In this document: positions 1 through 9,376 of the stretch, one piece after another
Position numbering within the stretch: position 1 is the stretch's first letter
How the letters are laid out: each line of letters begins with the position of its first letter
NCBI GenBank assembly: GCA_021781955.1
Contig: JAJXVV010000006.1
Span: 1 to 47,254, forward strand
Direction: 5' to 3'
DNA from: a bacterium
GTDB lineage: Bacteria > Patescibacteriota > Minisyncoccia > Phycocordibacterales > UBA2100
DNA length: 47,254 bases
The notes under the pieces: generated by a model
The model's input: only the letters and a program-made list of their open reading frames with translations
Databases searched by the model: none
What the model was told of the DNA's origin: nothing
Position numbers and translations under genes: made by a program

Positions 1-2
1 TC

Positions 3-2852
3 TCGAGCCTTTCCAACGCCCTTCTCTCCACCAACGCCAACGGTTCCGTCGTCGCCACCACCTCAATCGGCACCAACCTCCTCTCCGGCACCCTCGGCAT
101 CGGACAAGGCGGCACTAACGCCACCTCGCAGACCACCAACGGCGTCAACTACTTCAACGGCACGAGCATCACGAGCGGTAGCAATCTCACGTGGAATGGA
201 ACGACATTTGTCTTGATAACACCGAGTAGCGCAAATGCCGGCAATGGCATCGAAATGTCGAGCGGCGCGACAAGCACGTTCCTGCACATCAATACGAGTG
301 GCAGTGCCTACAGTCCGCTCGTGCAACAAGGCGATACGCAACTTATCCTGAAAGGTTCTGCCGCGGACAGTGCCGATACTCCTGGCTTCGTCATCGCGCC
401 ATGGAGTGGGTCGTTGAAAGGGATCCGCTTGGATAACAACGGCAATCTCGGCATCGGCACGGCGAATCCAGCAGGCGCGTTTGAGACTTCAAACAGTTAC
501 AGCGGCACGAGCCAAGGCGGAGAAGCATATATCACTAACGCCTATAGCTCTGTCTCCGGCACACGCGTCTCCGACCTCACCTTCCGCTTGACCGATTCGG
601 TTGGGACTAAAAAGAATGCGGCAATGATACAAGCGCTCTCAAACAATCAAGATTCTTCAACCGGCGACAACTTGCTTTTCTACACGCGCACTGCCGATGC
701 TGCCCCGACAGAGAAGATGCGCCTCGATAACAACGGCAATCTCGGCATCGGGACCACGATCCCGGTATCAAACACCAACTACGGCGGACTCTCCCTCAAC
801 GGCACTTCGGGCGGTGTCTTTTCGCTCATGACCAACGGTTTGGAAACAGGAAGGGTACAAGAAGATGGCAACGGACTTTCTATAAATGAAATTGCCAGTC
901 TTCCGATAATGCTTCTCACAAGTGACGTTGAGCGTATGCGTGTGCTTGCAAACGGCAACGTCGGCATCGGCACTCCGACTCCCCAATACAACCTTGAGGT
1001 GCATGGACAGGAGAACGTATACAGCACCACGACGCCGATGACTGCGGCGACAGCAAATCAGTTGACAATCCGCGAGGCAACCAACAATCCTGCCTATAGC
1101 TTGGCCTTGGGATTCTTCGACAATGCCGGCGCTTACTACAGCGGCGTAATCCAGTCAACGAATGCCGGTTCGGGATCGTCTTTGCTGCTAAATCCCAATG
1201 GTGGCAACGTCGGCATCGGCACCACCTCACCCGCAACGAAGCTCGACGTATTCGGATCAGGCGGGACACCCAGTCTTTCAACGGACAATGGCCTGTTCCA
1301 GGTTGGACAGACTTATAACCACCTTCAAATCGGCGCAGACAACAACGTGCCGTACGAGATCTGGTTACAAACAAAAGATTCTAGAAATATTGGCGTGTCT
1401 TATCCGTTGTCGTTAAACCCCCTCGGCGGCAACGTCGGCATCGGGACCAATAATCCTGCATCCAAACTCGATGTCAAAGGTCCCGACACTTCTTCGACTA
1501 CGCTCAGCTTCCGCGTCACTGACTCCTCGACCAACCAGCTCTTCGCGATTGACGACTCCGGTGTTGCCTCAGTGGGTAATTCATCAGGCACCGGAGACGC
1601 TTCCGCGCAGTTCGCGGCCGACGTGAACGCATGGACGATCGGCTACCGCTCATCCGACAAAGCGTTCGTAATAGCTTCTTCAACGAATCTTTCGAGTGGT
1701 GCTGTGCTTGCGATCGCAAAGGGCGGCGCAGCAACCTTTAGTGAAGGTGTCGTACCGAACGCGACTAACAGCTACAACCTTGGCGTCTCGGGGGCCAACT
1801 GGAGCTGTCTCTACTACAACAACTCCACGCTCGGCACCTGTGCCTCTGACGAGCGCCTCAAGACCGACATCAACGACCTTTCTTTCGACTATGCGAGCTC
1901 CACTTTCGGCACCGCCTCGACGACCGCGCTTGAGCAGGTGTCGCAGTTGCGTCTGCGCACCTTCGCCTACAAAACGGCGACATCGAGCATATACGAAGGC
2001 CTCATCGCGCAAGAGGTTCTCCCGATCGCGCCGGAGCTTGTTTCGACATCGAGCAACGGCTACTACCAGCTTCAGTATGGCAGCATCCAGTGGCTCACGC
2101 TCCAAGCCCTGCAAGAACTCGACGCCAACGTAAACGGAATCGCAAGCGGCACGACGACAGCTTCGATATCGCCGCAGGCGCAGAGTTTCGTGACGAACTT
2201 CTTTGCTGGCCTCTTTGCGCGTCTCACCAACTGGTTCGCGAACGCGAACAACGGCATCGATAACCTCTTCGCCAAAAACCTCTATGCCAGCAACGTGACG
2301 GCAGACACGGGCACGTTCGGAACGCTCTGCGTTACCGACGCCGCCGGCAAGACCTGCATCACGCGCCCACAGCTCGACGCGCTCCTTGCGGCGGCCGGAC
2401 AGGCGAGCAGCGGAAATGCCCCAACGGCAGCCGCCGGAGGAAACACCTCCCCGGGAGGAATTACCTCCAGCAGCACGCCCCCGCAGCTCCAGGTCAACGG
2501 CAACAACCCCGCCACCGTGAATGTCGGCACCGCCTACGCCGACCTCGGCGCGACCATCACCGGCCCGCAGGGCGACACCAACCTCGGCATCAGCGCCTCG
2601 GTCGATGGCGCGACCTCGACGCCGGTTTCCGCCATCTCCATCGACACCAGCGTCGCCGGCACCCACACCATTCGCTACAGCGCCACCGACCAGCAGGGCC
2701 AGATCGGCACCGCGACCCGCACCGTCCAGGTCGTCGCGCCGACAGCGCAGCAGGGAAGCGCTGGAGGCGGCTCGTCAAGCGTCGCGACCTCGACAGCAAG
2801 CATTTCTGGCCAAGCCGCAACGACGAGCGCCGCAACCTCGACGGCGCAGTAA
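3..2852 (+). CDS. Surface/tail-fibre-like repeat protein with Peptidase_S74 chaperone domain and C-terminal DUF5011-like Ig domain; 5' truncated by window edge
   Basis: Frame is open from base 3 without a stop (SSLSNALLSTNANGSVVATT...), so the listed TTG start at 213 is not real. Repeated NGN(L/V)GIGT.xP motifs; SDERLKTDI S74 signature; 'NGNNPATVNVGTAYADLGATITG...AGTHTIRYSATDQQGQIGTATRTVQV' DUF5011-like. Confidence 0.85.
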   Translation, partial: SSLSNALLSTNANGSVVATTSIGTNLLSGTLGIGQGGTNATSQTTNGVNYFNGTSITSGSNLTWNGTTFVLITPSSANAGNGIEMSSGATSTFLHINTSGSAYSPLVQQGDTQLILKGSAADSADTPGFVIAPWSGSLKGIRLDNNGNLGIGTANPAGAFETSNSYSGTSQGGEAYITNAYSSVSGTRVSDLTFRLTDSVGTKKNAAMIQALSNNQDSSTGDNLLFYTRTADAAPTEKMRLDNNGNLGIGTTIPVSNTNYGGLSLNGTSGGVFSLMTNGLETGRVQEDGNGLSINEIASLPIMLLTSDVERMRVLANGNVGIGTPTPQYNLEVHGQENVYSTTTPMTAATANQLTIREATNNPAYSLALGFFDNAGAYYSGVIQSTNAGSGSSLLLNPNGGNVGIGTTSPATKLDVFGSGGTPSLSTDNGLFQVGQTYNHLQIGADNNVPYEIWLQTKDSRNIGVSYPLSLNPLGGNVGIGTNNPASKLDVKGPDTSSTTLSFRVTDSSTNQLFAIDDSGVASVGNSSGTGDASAQFAADVNAWTIGYRSSDKAFVIASSTNLSSGAVLAIAKGGAATFSEGVVPNATNSYNLGVSGANWSCLYYNNSTLGTCASDERLKTDINDLSFDYASSTFGTASTTALEQVSQLRLRTFAYKTATSSIYEGLIAQEVLPIAPELVSTSSNGYYQLQYGSIQWLTLQALQELDANVNGIASGTTTASISPQAQSFVTNFFAGLFARLTNWFANANNGIDNLFAKNLYASNVTADTGTFGTLCVTDAAGKTCITRPQLDALLAAAGQASSGNAPTAAAGGNTSPGGITSSSTPPQLQVNGNNPATVNVGTAYADLGATITGPQGDTNLGISASVDGATSTPVSAISIDTSVAGTHTIRYSATDQQGQIGTATRTVQVVAPTAQQGSAGGGSSSVATSTASISGQAATTSAATSTAQ
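430..1450 (+). repeat. Degenerate in-protein repeats encoding NGN(L/V)GIGTxxP(A)
   Basis: Copies of 'ggcaa(t/c)(c/g)tcggcatcggcac' near 450, 733, 955, 1204 and 1432. Confidence 0.8.
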
Positions 2853-2896
2853 CCCCCCCGTGAGCGGGCCCGCAAGCCCGTGGTATCCTGCGGGAT

Positions 2897-3223
2897 ATGT
2901 TCTTCGGATCCACGCCTGCCGTACCAGTCGACAAAGCCGCCGCGCGGATAGGGGAGCCCGGCGTCGCCCTTGTCGACGTGCGCACTCCGGCTGAATATGC
3001 CGACGGCCATGCGAAAGGGGCGGTCAATTTCCCGCTCGATACCCTCGACGAGAACCAGGCCGCACAATTGAAATCCTTCGCCGAGGTATACGTCATCTGT
3101 CGCAGCGGCGGAAGAAGCGCGGCGGCGACTTCAGCACTGGTAGGGAGCGGTGTCAAGGCTATCAACGTGTCCGGCGGAATGCTCGCCTGGAGCGCCCGCG
3201 GCCTCCCCGTCGTTCTCGAATAA
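2897..3223 (+). CDS. Rhodanese-like domain protein
   Basis: 108 aa; VALVDVRTPAEYADGHAKGAVNFPL and active-site loop CRSGGRS. Confidence 0.9.
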   Translation: MFFGSTPAVPVDKAAARIGEPGVALVDVRTPAEYADGHAKGAVNFPLDTLDENQAAQLKSFAEVYVICRSGGRSAAATSALVGSGVKAINVSGGMLAWSARGLPVVLE

Positions 3224-3255
3224 CGCCGGGAGAACGTGGTACCATAAGGCGACCT

Positions 3256-4398
3256 ATGAAGATAGTCATGACCGGCGGCGGTACGGGCGGGCATTTTTAT
3301 CCGCACATAGCCGTTGCGGAAGCAATCGAAGATATCTGCAAGGAACGCGTGCTGGTGGAGCCGGAGCTTTTTTACGTCGGTCCGAAGCCGTTCGACGCAG
3401 AAGCGCTCCTGGAGCATGACATCATCTACAAGCCCTCGCCAGCGGGGAAGATGCGCCGTTACCCGAGCCTCTTGAACGTGTTCGGAGTCTTTTCCACCGC
3501 CATCGGCATCATTCGCTCGACCGCGCAACTGTTCGGCCTCTATCCCGACGTCGTATTCTCGACCGGCGGTTATGGCGCGTTCCCCACGCTGTACGCCGCG
3601 CGGCTGCTCCGCATCCCGATCATCGTGTACGACGCCGACGCGACGCCGGGCCGCGTTTCGCTCTGGTCATCGAAGTTCGCGCGCTGGATCGCGCTCGCGC
3701 ATCCGGATGCCGCAGCGAAATTCCCGGCCGGCGTTCGGGATCGGATCGCGCGCGTCGGACATCCGATCCGCCGCGAGATACAGAGCGCAACGCGCGAAGG
3801 CGGCTACGAATTCCTCAAACTGGATCCGAGCGCGCCGACCATCTTCATCATGGGCGGCTCGCAAGGGGCACAGGCGATCAACAATGCCGTCCTCGACGCG
3901 CTCCCGACGCTCCTGAAGGAGTTCAACGTCGTGCACCAGGTCGGCACCGCCAACCTGGGAGAGGTGAGCAGCATCGCCTCGGTCACGCTGAGAGATTCTC
4001 GGTACGCGGAACGATACAAGATATTCGGCCTCTTGAACACGCTCGCGATGCGCATGGCCGCGGGCATCTCGAAGCTCATCGTCGCGCGCGCGGGTTCCGG
4101 TACCATTTTTGAGATCGCGAGCTGGGGCATACCGTCCATTCTCGTGCCGATACCCGAAGACGTGTCCCATGATCAGACCAAGAACGCGTTCTCCTACGCT
4201 CGCGGCGGAGCCGCCGTGGTCGTAGAGCAACGCAACTTCACGCCGCACGTGCTGGTCGCCGAAGTGGAGCGCATCGCTGGCGATGACGAGGTGCGCGCGA
4301 AAATGTCGGCGGCCGCCAAAGTGTACGCGCGGCCCGACGCGGCACGAAAAATAGCGACAGCCTTGCTCGACGAGGCGCTCTCGCACGAACCCGTATGA
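3256..4398 (+). CDS. murG: UDP-N-acetylglucosamine--N-acetylmuramyl-(pentapeptide) pyrophosphoryl-undecaprenol N-acetylglucosamine transferase
   Basis: TGGGTGGHFYPHIAVAE, GGYGAFP, GGSQGAQAIN, ARAGSGTIFE motifs. Confidence 0.93.
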   Translation: MKIVMTGGGTGGHFYPHIAVAEAIEDICKERVLVEPELFYVGPKPFDAEALLEHDIIYKPSPAGKMRRYPSLLNVFGVFSTAIGIIRSTAQLFGLYPDVVFSTGGYGAFPTLYAARLLRIPIIVYDADATPGRVSLWSSKFARWIALAHPDAAAKFPAGVRDRIARVGHPIRREIQSATREGGYEFLKLDPSAPTIFIMGGSQGAQAINNAVLDALPTLLKEFNVVHQVGTANLGEVSSIASVTLRDSRYAERYKIFGLLNTLAMRMAAGISKLIVARAGSGTIFEIASWGIPSILVPIPEDVSHDQTKNAFSYARGGAAVVVEQRNFTPHVLVAEVERIAGDDEVRAKMSAAAKVYARPDAARKIATALLDEALSHEPV

Positions 4399-5735
4399 GC
4401 GTCAAGGTACGATTCCCCCCATCGCCGACCGGCTGGTGCCACGTCGGTACCGCGCGCATGGCCGTGCTCAATTACCTCTTCGCCCGCAAGCACGGCGGTA
4501 CGATCGTCTTCCGCAGCGAGGACACCGACAAGGAGCGCAGCTCGCGCGAATACGAGGCGGACATCATCGAGCAGCTGCGGTGGCTCGGCCTTTCATGGGA
4601 CTCGTTCCAGCGGACGAGCGAGCTCGTCGCGCATCACACACACGCGCTTACGACCCTCATCGAAACGGACAAGGCATATCTCTCGTGCGAGGAGAGCAAG
4701 CGCGAACCGGGCACGTTCGTCGAGGTCGTGCGACTGCGTAATCCCGGGAAAGCGGTCACGTTCACCGACCTCATTCGCGGGGATATCACGTTCGATACTG
4801 CCGAGCTTGGCGACTTCGCCATCGCGCGCGCGATCGACGACCCCCTCTATCATCTTGCGGTCGTTGTCGACGATGCGGCCGAGGGCATCACGCACGTCAT
4901 ACGCGGAGAGGATCACATCTCGAACACGCCGCGCCAGATCCTCATCCAAGAAGCGCTCGGGTACGAGCGGCCGCAGTACGCGCACTACCCGCTCCATCTC
5001 GGCGCGGACAAATCGAAGCTCTCGAAGCGCACGGGCGATGTCGCGGTGCGCTCGTACCGCGAGAAAGGTTTCTTGCCCGACGCGCTGATCAATTACATCG
5101 CCCACCTCGGGTGGACGCCGCCCTCGGGCAAAGAGCTCATGTCGCTCGACGAAATGGTCGAAGAATTCGAGCTCACCGAGCTCCACAAGAGCGGGGCCGT
5201 GTTCGATCTCGAGAAATTGCGCTGGTACAACCGGGAGTACCTCTTGCGGGAGACGGAGGCTTCCTTCGCCGCCTACGTCTTGCCGCTTTTGAAGAGCGCC
5301 ATCGAGCTGCGCGGCTTGCCGTGGGACGATGCCGTCGGCGGGAAACTCGTACCGACTTTGCGAGAGCGGATGAGCGTCGCCTCGGACCTCGCCGAAATGA
5401 TCGGCGCAGGGGAGTACGACTTCTTCTTCGCCGATCCCGCCCCCGATGCAGCGCATATTCCAGAAAAGAAATCGAATCCTGCCGACGCTCGAACCCATCT
5501 CGCATACGCGAGGACGGCGCTCGAAGGTTTAACAACATTCACACCAGAGACTGTCAAGGATACGCTATGGACATACGCGGCCGAGCATGGCCGGGGCGCG
5601 GTGCTGTGGCCGCTGCGATACGCATTGACGGGGCAGCAAAGAAGCCCGGACCCGTTCGTGGTGGCCAGCATCATCGGCAAGACGGCCACGCTGCGCAGGA
5701 TCGACCACGCACTCTCGCTCATCGCTCGCCTATGA
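4395..5735 (+). CDS. gltX: Glutamyl-tRNA synthetase
   Basis: Class I motifs RFPPSPTGWCHVGTAR and KSKLSKRTGD; start overlaps murG stop (ATGA). Confidence 0.95.
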   Translation: MSVKVRFPPSPTGWCHVGTARMAVLNYLFARKHGGTIVFRSEDTDKERSSREYEADIIEQLRWLGLSWDSFQRTSELVAHHTHALTTLIETDKAYLSCEESKREPGTFVEVVRLRNPGKAVTFTDLIRGDITFDTAELGDFAIARAIDDPLYHLAVVVDDAAEGITHVIRGEDHISNTPRQILIQEALGYERPQYAHYPLHLGADKSKLSKRTGDVAVRSYREKGFLPDALINYIAHLGWTPPSGKELMSLDEMVEEFELTELHKSGAVFDLEKLRWYNREYLLRETEASFAAYVLPLLKSAIELRGLPWDDAVGGKLVPTLRERMSVASDLAEMIGAGEYDFFFADPAPDAAHIPEKKSNPADARTHLAYARTALEGLTTFTPETVKDTLWTYAAEHGRGAVLWPLRYALTGQQRSPDPFVVASIIGKTATLRRIDHALSLIARL

Positions 5736-7069
5736 TGAGCCGCGTTCGAGCACTCACCGCACGAATCGTTTTTGCAGCGTGTGTGCTCACGACGATCCCG
5801 CTCGTGGCATACGCGCAAACCGCGACGACCTCGCAGAGCGACCTGCAGACGCGGATCGACGCGCAGAACGCGCAGATATCGCAACTCAACCAGGACATCG
5901 CCAAGTACCAGCAGCAGCTCGACCTTACGACCGTCAAGAAACAAACGCTTCAGAACACGCTCTCGCAGATCAAGACCTCCATCAAAAAGACGAGTACGTC
6001 CATCAAGGTCATCCAGGCGCAAATAACCACCACCAATCTGCAAATCCAGCAACTCTCCGGCACGATAGCCGATACACAGCGATCTATCGCGACCGAAAGC
6101 GCGGGCCTTGCACAGGCGCTTCGCGCGGTAGGAAAGGTCACTTCGCAGCCGCTCGCGCTCACGCTGTTATCCGACGGCGGTATGAGCGCGGCATGGAGCG
6201 ATATGACCGCCCTCGCGACGATAGAGCAAGCGGTGGGCGACGATATGCGGCGGCTTGCTGATTCCCAGCAGCGGCTTTCCGACGCAAAATCATCCGCAGT
6301 GCAGAAGCAATCGGAGCTGAAGGTCAGCCAAAACACTTTGCAGACCCGGAAAGGCTCGCTGAGCGCTCAGCAAGAATCGCAGAACCAACTGCTCACGCAA
6401 ACAAGATCGCAGGAAGCGATATACCAATCGATCATCGCGCAGAAGAAGGCGCAGGAGCAAGACTTGGAGACGGCGCTCTCGAACCTGAAAGGGCAGTACA
6501 ACGTTGCGGTCGATCCCACGCAGGTGCCAACGCCGAGCCCAGGCATCCTTGCGTGGCCGATCGATGGCAAGATCAGGATCACGCAATACTTTGGCGATAC
6601 GCCGTTCGCACAGGTACACGCATCGCTCTACAGCGGCCACGGGCACGACGGGCTCGATATCGGCGCGCCCATAGGAACGCCGGTGCATGCCGCGCTCTCA
6701 GGGACGATACTCGCGACCGGAGACACTGATACGTATCACGGAATTTCCGGCGCGCAATGTTACTCGTTCGGCAAGTGGGTCATGATCAAGCATGCGAACG
6801 GCCTTAACACCATGTACGCGCACCTTTCGAAGATCGGCGTATCGCCGGGCCAGTCGGTATCAACGGGCGATGTCATCGGATTCAGCGGCGAGACCGGGTA
6901 TGCGACCGGCCCGCACTTGCACTTCGGCGTTTACGTCGGTGCGGTGACGCAGATCATACCGCTCGGCCAGGCGACCAAGGCGGTCGGTACGCCATGCTCA
7001 AAAGCCATTATGCCCGTACCGCCGGTTTCCGGGTACCTGAATCCGCTCAACTACCTGCCGAGCATCTAA
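5732..7069 (+). CDS. Coiled-coil M23 peptidase (EnvC/NlpD-like murein hydrolase)
   Basis: Start MMSRVRALTARIVFAACVL overlaps gltX stop (ATGATGA); signal-like N-terminus, coiled coil, C-terminal 'GHGHDGLDIGAPIGTPVHAALSG...HLHFGVYV'. The track ORF start at 5111 runs through gltX and is not the real start. Confidence 0.9.
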   Translation: MMSRVRALTARIVFAACVLTTIPLVAYAQTATTSQSDLQTRIDAQNAQISQLNQDIAKYQQQLDLTTVKKQTLQNTLSQIKTSIKKTSTSIKVIQAQITTTNLQIQQLSGTIADTQRSIATESAGLAQALRAVGKVTSQPLALTLLSDGGMSAAWSDMTALATIEQAVGDDMRRLADSQQRLSDAKSSAVQKQSELKVSQNTLQTRKGSLSAQQESQNQLLTQTRSQEAIYQSIIAQKKAQEQDLETALSNLKGQYNVAVDPTQVPTPSPGILAWPIDGKIRITQYFGDTPFAQVHASLYSGHGHDGLDIGAPIGTPVHAALSGTILATGDTDTYHGISGAQCYSFGKWVMIKHANGLNTMYAHLSKIGVSPGQSVSTGDVIGFSGETGYATGPHLHFGVYVGAVTQIIPLGQATKAVGTPCSKAIMPVPPVSGYLNPLNYLPSI

Positions 7070-7446
7070 GAAACGGGGCGCAGGAACTTCTCTGGACATC
7101 GGCTCTTCTTTGGCTCTGGCCAAGAGAACTCAAACGCCGAGATAGCGCTTAAACGCATCACGTCTCGGCGAGAGCGGCCCAGGGGAGCGGCCGCGCAGAA
7201 ATCGGCCATAGCGGCTCTCTGCGGCACGCGATAAAAGAGACGGAAGAAGGCATCGGGTATCCGCCGAGCGCACGGCCTCGGCGGCAAGGGCGGCGTTATA
7301 TCTGTACGTACTTATTTTACGTAGCTACATGTCGCAAAAGATATATTGTGCGACACGCTCTATCTCGTCCACCCTAGCTCTGTCTATATTACGCCACACG
7401 GCATGATCCATCGCATCTCCGCGAAAACGCTTCGTTCGTCCCATCG

Positions 7447-7506
7447 AACGGCGCTGATGCGCGACGCCGCCTTCACTCGCGACCCGAACGCGCCGTTTTA
7501 TTTTTA
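7447..7506 (+). terminator. Possible hairpin/terminator AACGGCGC...GCGCCGTT followed by TTATTTTT
   Basis: 8-bp inverted repeat (7447-7454 / 7490-7497) followed by a T-rich run; the loop is long. Confidence 0.4.
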
Positions 7507-7560
7507 GGGAAAAACGGGGCAGGAAGGGAGCCTTCCCCTTCCCCTGCCGAAGGGGCGCTC

Positions 7561-8163
7561 TCAAGCCCTGCGCCAGGGGATGTCGTACTGCTCGAACTCA
7601 GGCAGCAATGTGCGACCGTATAACAGACGTGCGATGACTTCCGCGTGGCTCAGGGCGCCGGTGAGCGCGTTGTGCGGCGTCGGCTCATGCGGGATGCCGC
7701 AATAATTGAGCGCCTGATCGAGGTCGAGCGCCGAATGGCGCTTCACCTTATCGAACGGCGGACGCAAGCCGCGGTTCACCATGTGCATGTATGCAAGCGT
7801 GTGCACGTCGAGCGTGCGGTACGAGAGCGGCCAATTCGTATGCCCGGCTCGCTCGGCCGCATAGCGCAAGAAGTCGCGATCGAAAGAAACGTTCTGTGCG
7901 GCGAGCGTGCGATCCTCGAGCTTGTCGCTCCAGGCGAGAAATCGATGGATGAGATCCGCCTCGGACTGCTTCTTCTGGTCCGTGATCTCCTCCATGCGAA
8001 AGCCGTTGACGGCAAGCGCTGTGTCCATAACGTGCGCGCCATCCCAAACGCGGCACTCCTCGTAGAAGCGGTACGTCGGATTCGCGAGATCGAGCGCGCC
8101 GACGGACACGATGGAATGTTTCCACGGCTCCGTTCCCGATGCTTCCACGTCTACGACCAGCAT
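7561..8163 (-). CDS. DnaQ/RNase T-like 3'-5' exonuclease
   Basis: MLVVDVEASGTEP (Exo I DxE), AQNVSFDRDFLRY (Exo II), HNALTGALSHAEV (Exo III). Confidence 0.85.
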   Translation of the reverse strand: MLVVDVEASGTEPWKHSIVSVGALDLANPTYRFYEECRVWDGAHVMDTALAVNGFRMEEITDQKKQSEADLIHRFLAWSDKLEDRTLAAQNVSFDRDFLRYAAERAGHTNWPLSYRTLDVHTLAYMHMVNRGLRPPFDKVKRHSALDLDQALNYCGIPHEPTPHNALTGALSHAEVIARLLYGRTLLPEFEQYDIPWRRA

Positions 8164-8178
8164 AAGAGGGATTATAGC

Positions 8179-8559
8179 CTAATTCGTGAGCCCTTTGCAG
8201 GCTTTTCCGGCAGCGTATCCCGCAGACTGGGCGGCCTGTTCGCTCACGAACCACACCTGATTTGCCGGCGCTATCTTCCCCGCCCCGGCACACCAGGGAA
8301 AGTAATAGGCCTTGCCGTCACGCGAGGCGATCAGAAAGCCGCCGAGCGGTCTCGAAAGGAGGGGCTGGACGCCTGAGGCGGTATCCGCTATCGCCACCGG
8401 CTGGACGGCCTCCTCGAGCGCAGAAAAGCGCCCTAATCCGAACGATATGAAAGCAAGCAAGAAAATGACGGCGATACCGCCCCATTCGGCCCCGGGCCCA
8501 TCCAGCCACCCGATCGCGCCGCCCTTGATATCTGCCACGGTTTCCTGTATAGTAGCCAT
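8179..8559 (-). CDS. Membrane-anchored hypothetical protein with Ada-like/thermonuclease-tail-like C-terminus
   Basis: 126 aa from ATG at 8559 ([11 protein letters not shown]...); TM segment [18 protein letters not shown]-term '[22 protein letters not shown]...[11 protein letters not shown]'. Confidence 0.7.
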   Translation of the reverse strand: MATIQETVADIKGGAIGWLDGPGAEWGGIAVIFLLAFISFGLGRFSALEEAVQPVAIADTASGVQPLLSRPLGGFLIASRDGKAYYFPWCAGAGKIAPANQVWFVSEQAAQSAGYAAGKACKGLTN

Positions 8560-8578
8560 GTTAAGGACATCATACCGT

Positions 8579-8851
8579 ATGGCAACAACGAAAGCAGGCG
8601 GAACAGCGAAAAACCTAAGGGATTCCAACCCGAAGTATTTGGGCGTCAAGCGCTCCGATGGCCAGAAGGTCACCGTCGGAGAGATTGTCGTGCGCCAGCG
8701 CGGAACCGCCATCCTTGCCGGTAAGAATATCGGGGTTGGCAAGGACCACACGCTTTTTTCCCGTGTCGCAGGTACCGTGAAGTTCCGTACGACCCGCAAG
8801 ACCAATTACGACGGCCGCTCGTCGCGCCGCCACATCGTAGACGTCGTCTAA
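8579..8851 (+). CDS. rpmA: 50S ribosomal protein L27
   Basis: [31 protein letters not shown]...RQRGT...[16 protein letters not shown]. Confidence 0.95.
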   Translation: MATTKAGGTAKNLRDSNPKYLGVKRSDGQKVTVGEIVVRQRGTAILAGKNIGVGKDHTLFSRVAGTVKFRTTRKTNYDGRSSRRHIVDVV

Positions 8852-8863
8852 AGCATCTTTAGA

Positions 8864-8902
8864 TACAGCCCGACCGCCAAAGGCGGTCGGGCTGTGTTTT
8901 TT
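8864..8902 (+). terminator. Rho-independent terminator downstream of rpmA
   Basis: Perfect 14-bp stem ACAGCCCGACCGCC / GGCGGTCGGGCTGT, AAAA loop, then GTTTTTTG. Confidence 0.95.
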
Positions 8903-8914
8903 GTCCCTCTATAT

Positions 8915-9364
8915 TCATCCTTGATCAGCTATGATCGAAAGTTTGATGGTGGCGCGGTGCGAACCGAGATTGATCTGCCCCTCGTACTCCCCCGTCGTCT
9001 TGATGTGCCCGGGCACGTGTATCGACTCGAGCGGCACCGGAACGCCCTTTTCCTTCTTGATCGCATCTGCTATCAGGTGCGGCGAGAGTTGCTGATACAG
9101 GTGGCGATTATCGTTGGTGCGTACGCGCAGAACGAACGTCGCGCCTTCGAGCTTGTCGATGTCTTCTTTGCGCTTCGCGTCGTCGTGCGCATCCTGTTTT
9201 GCCTGTGCCGCATACCGTTTCTTATGGTCGGCTATGGCCTTGGGCGTCGCCTGCACGGCCATCCCCCGCGGGATCAGGTAGTTGAGCGCGTATCCGTCTG
9301 ACACGTCCTTAATGACGCCGGCTTGCGCGACCCCACCAACATTTTTGACGAATATGAGCTTCAT
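8915..9364 (-). CDS. rplI: 50S ribosomal protein L9
   Basis: MKLIFVKNVGGVAQAGVIKDVSDGYALNYLIPRGMAVQAT. Confidence 0.93.
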   Translation of the reverse strand: MKLIFVKNVGGVAQAGVIKDVSDGYALNYLIPRGMAVQATPKAIADHKKRYAAQAKQDAHDDAKRKEDIDKLEGATFVLRVRTNDNRHLYQQLSPHLIADAIKKEKGVPVPLESIHVPGHIKTTGEYEGQINLGSHRATIKLSIIADQG

Positions 9365-9376
9365 ACGAGACTTCTC

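Noticed and set aside
5111-5731. N-terminal extension of the M23 peptidase ORF
   Set aside because: Overlaps gltX out of frame; real start ATGATG at 5732 with a signal peptide and overlap with the gltX stop.
7325-7564. 79-aa minus-strand ORF after the exonuclease
   Set aside because: TTG start, basic low-information sequence, and overlaps a hairpin-rich region; not enough support.
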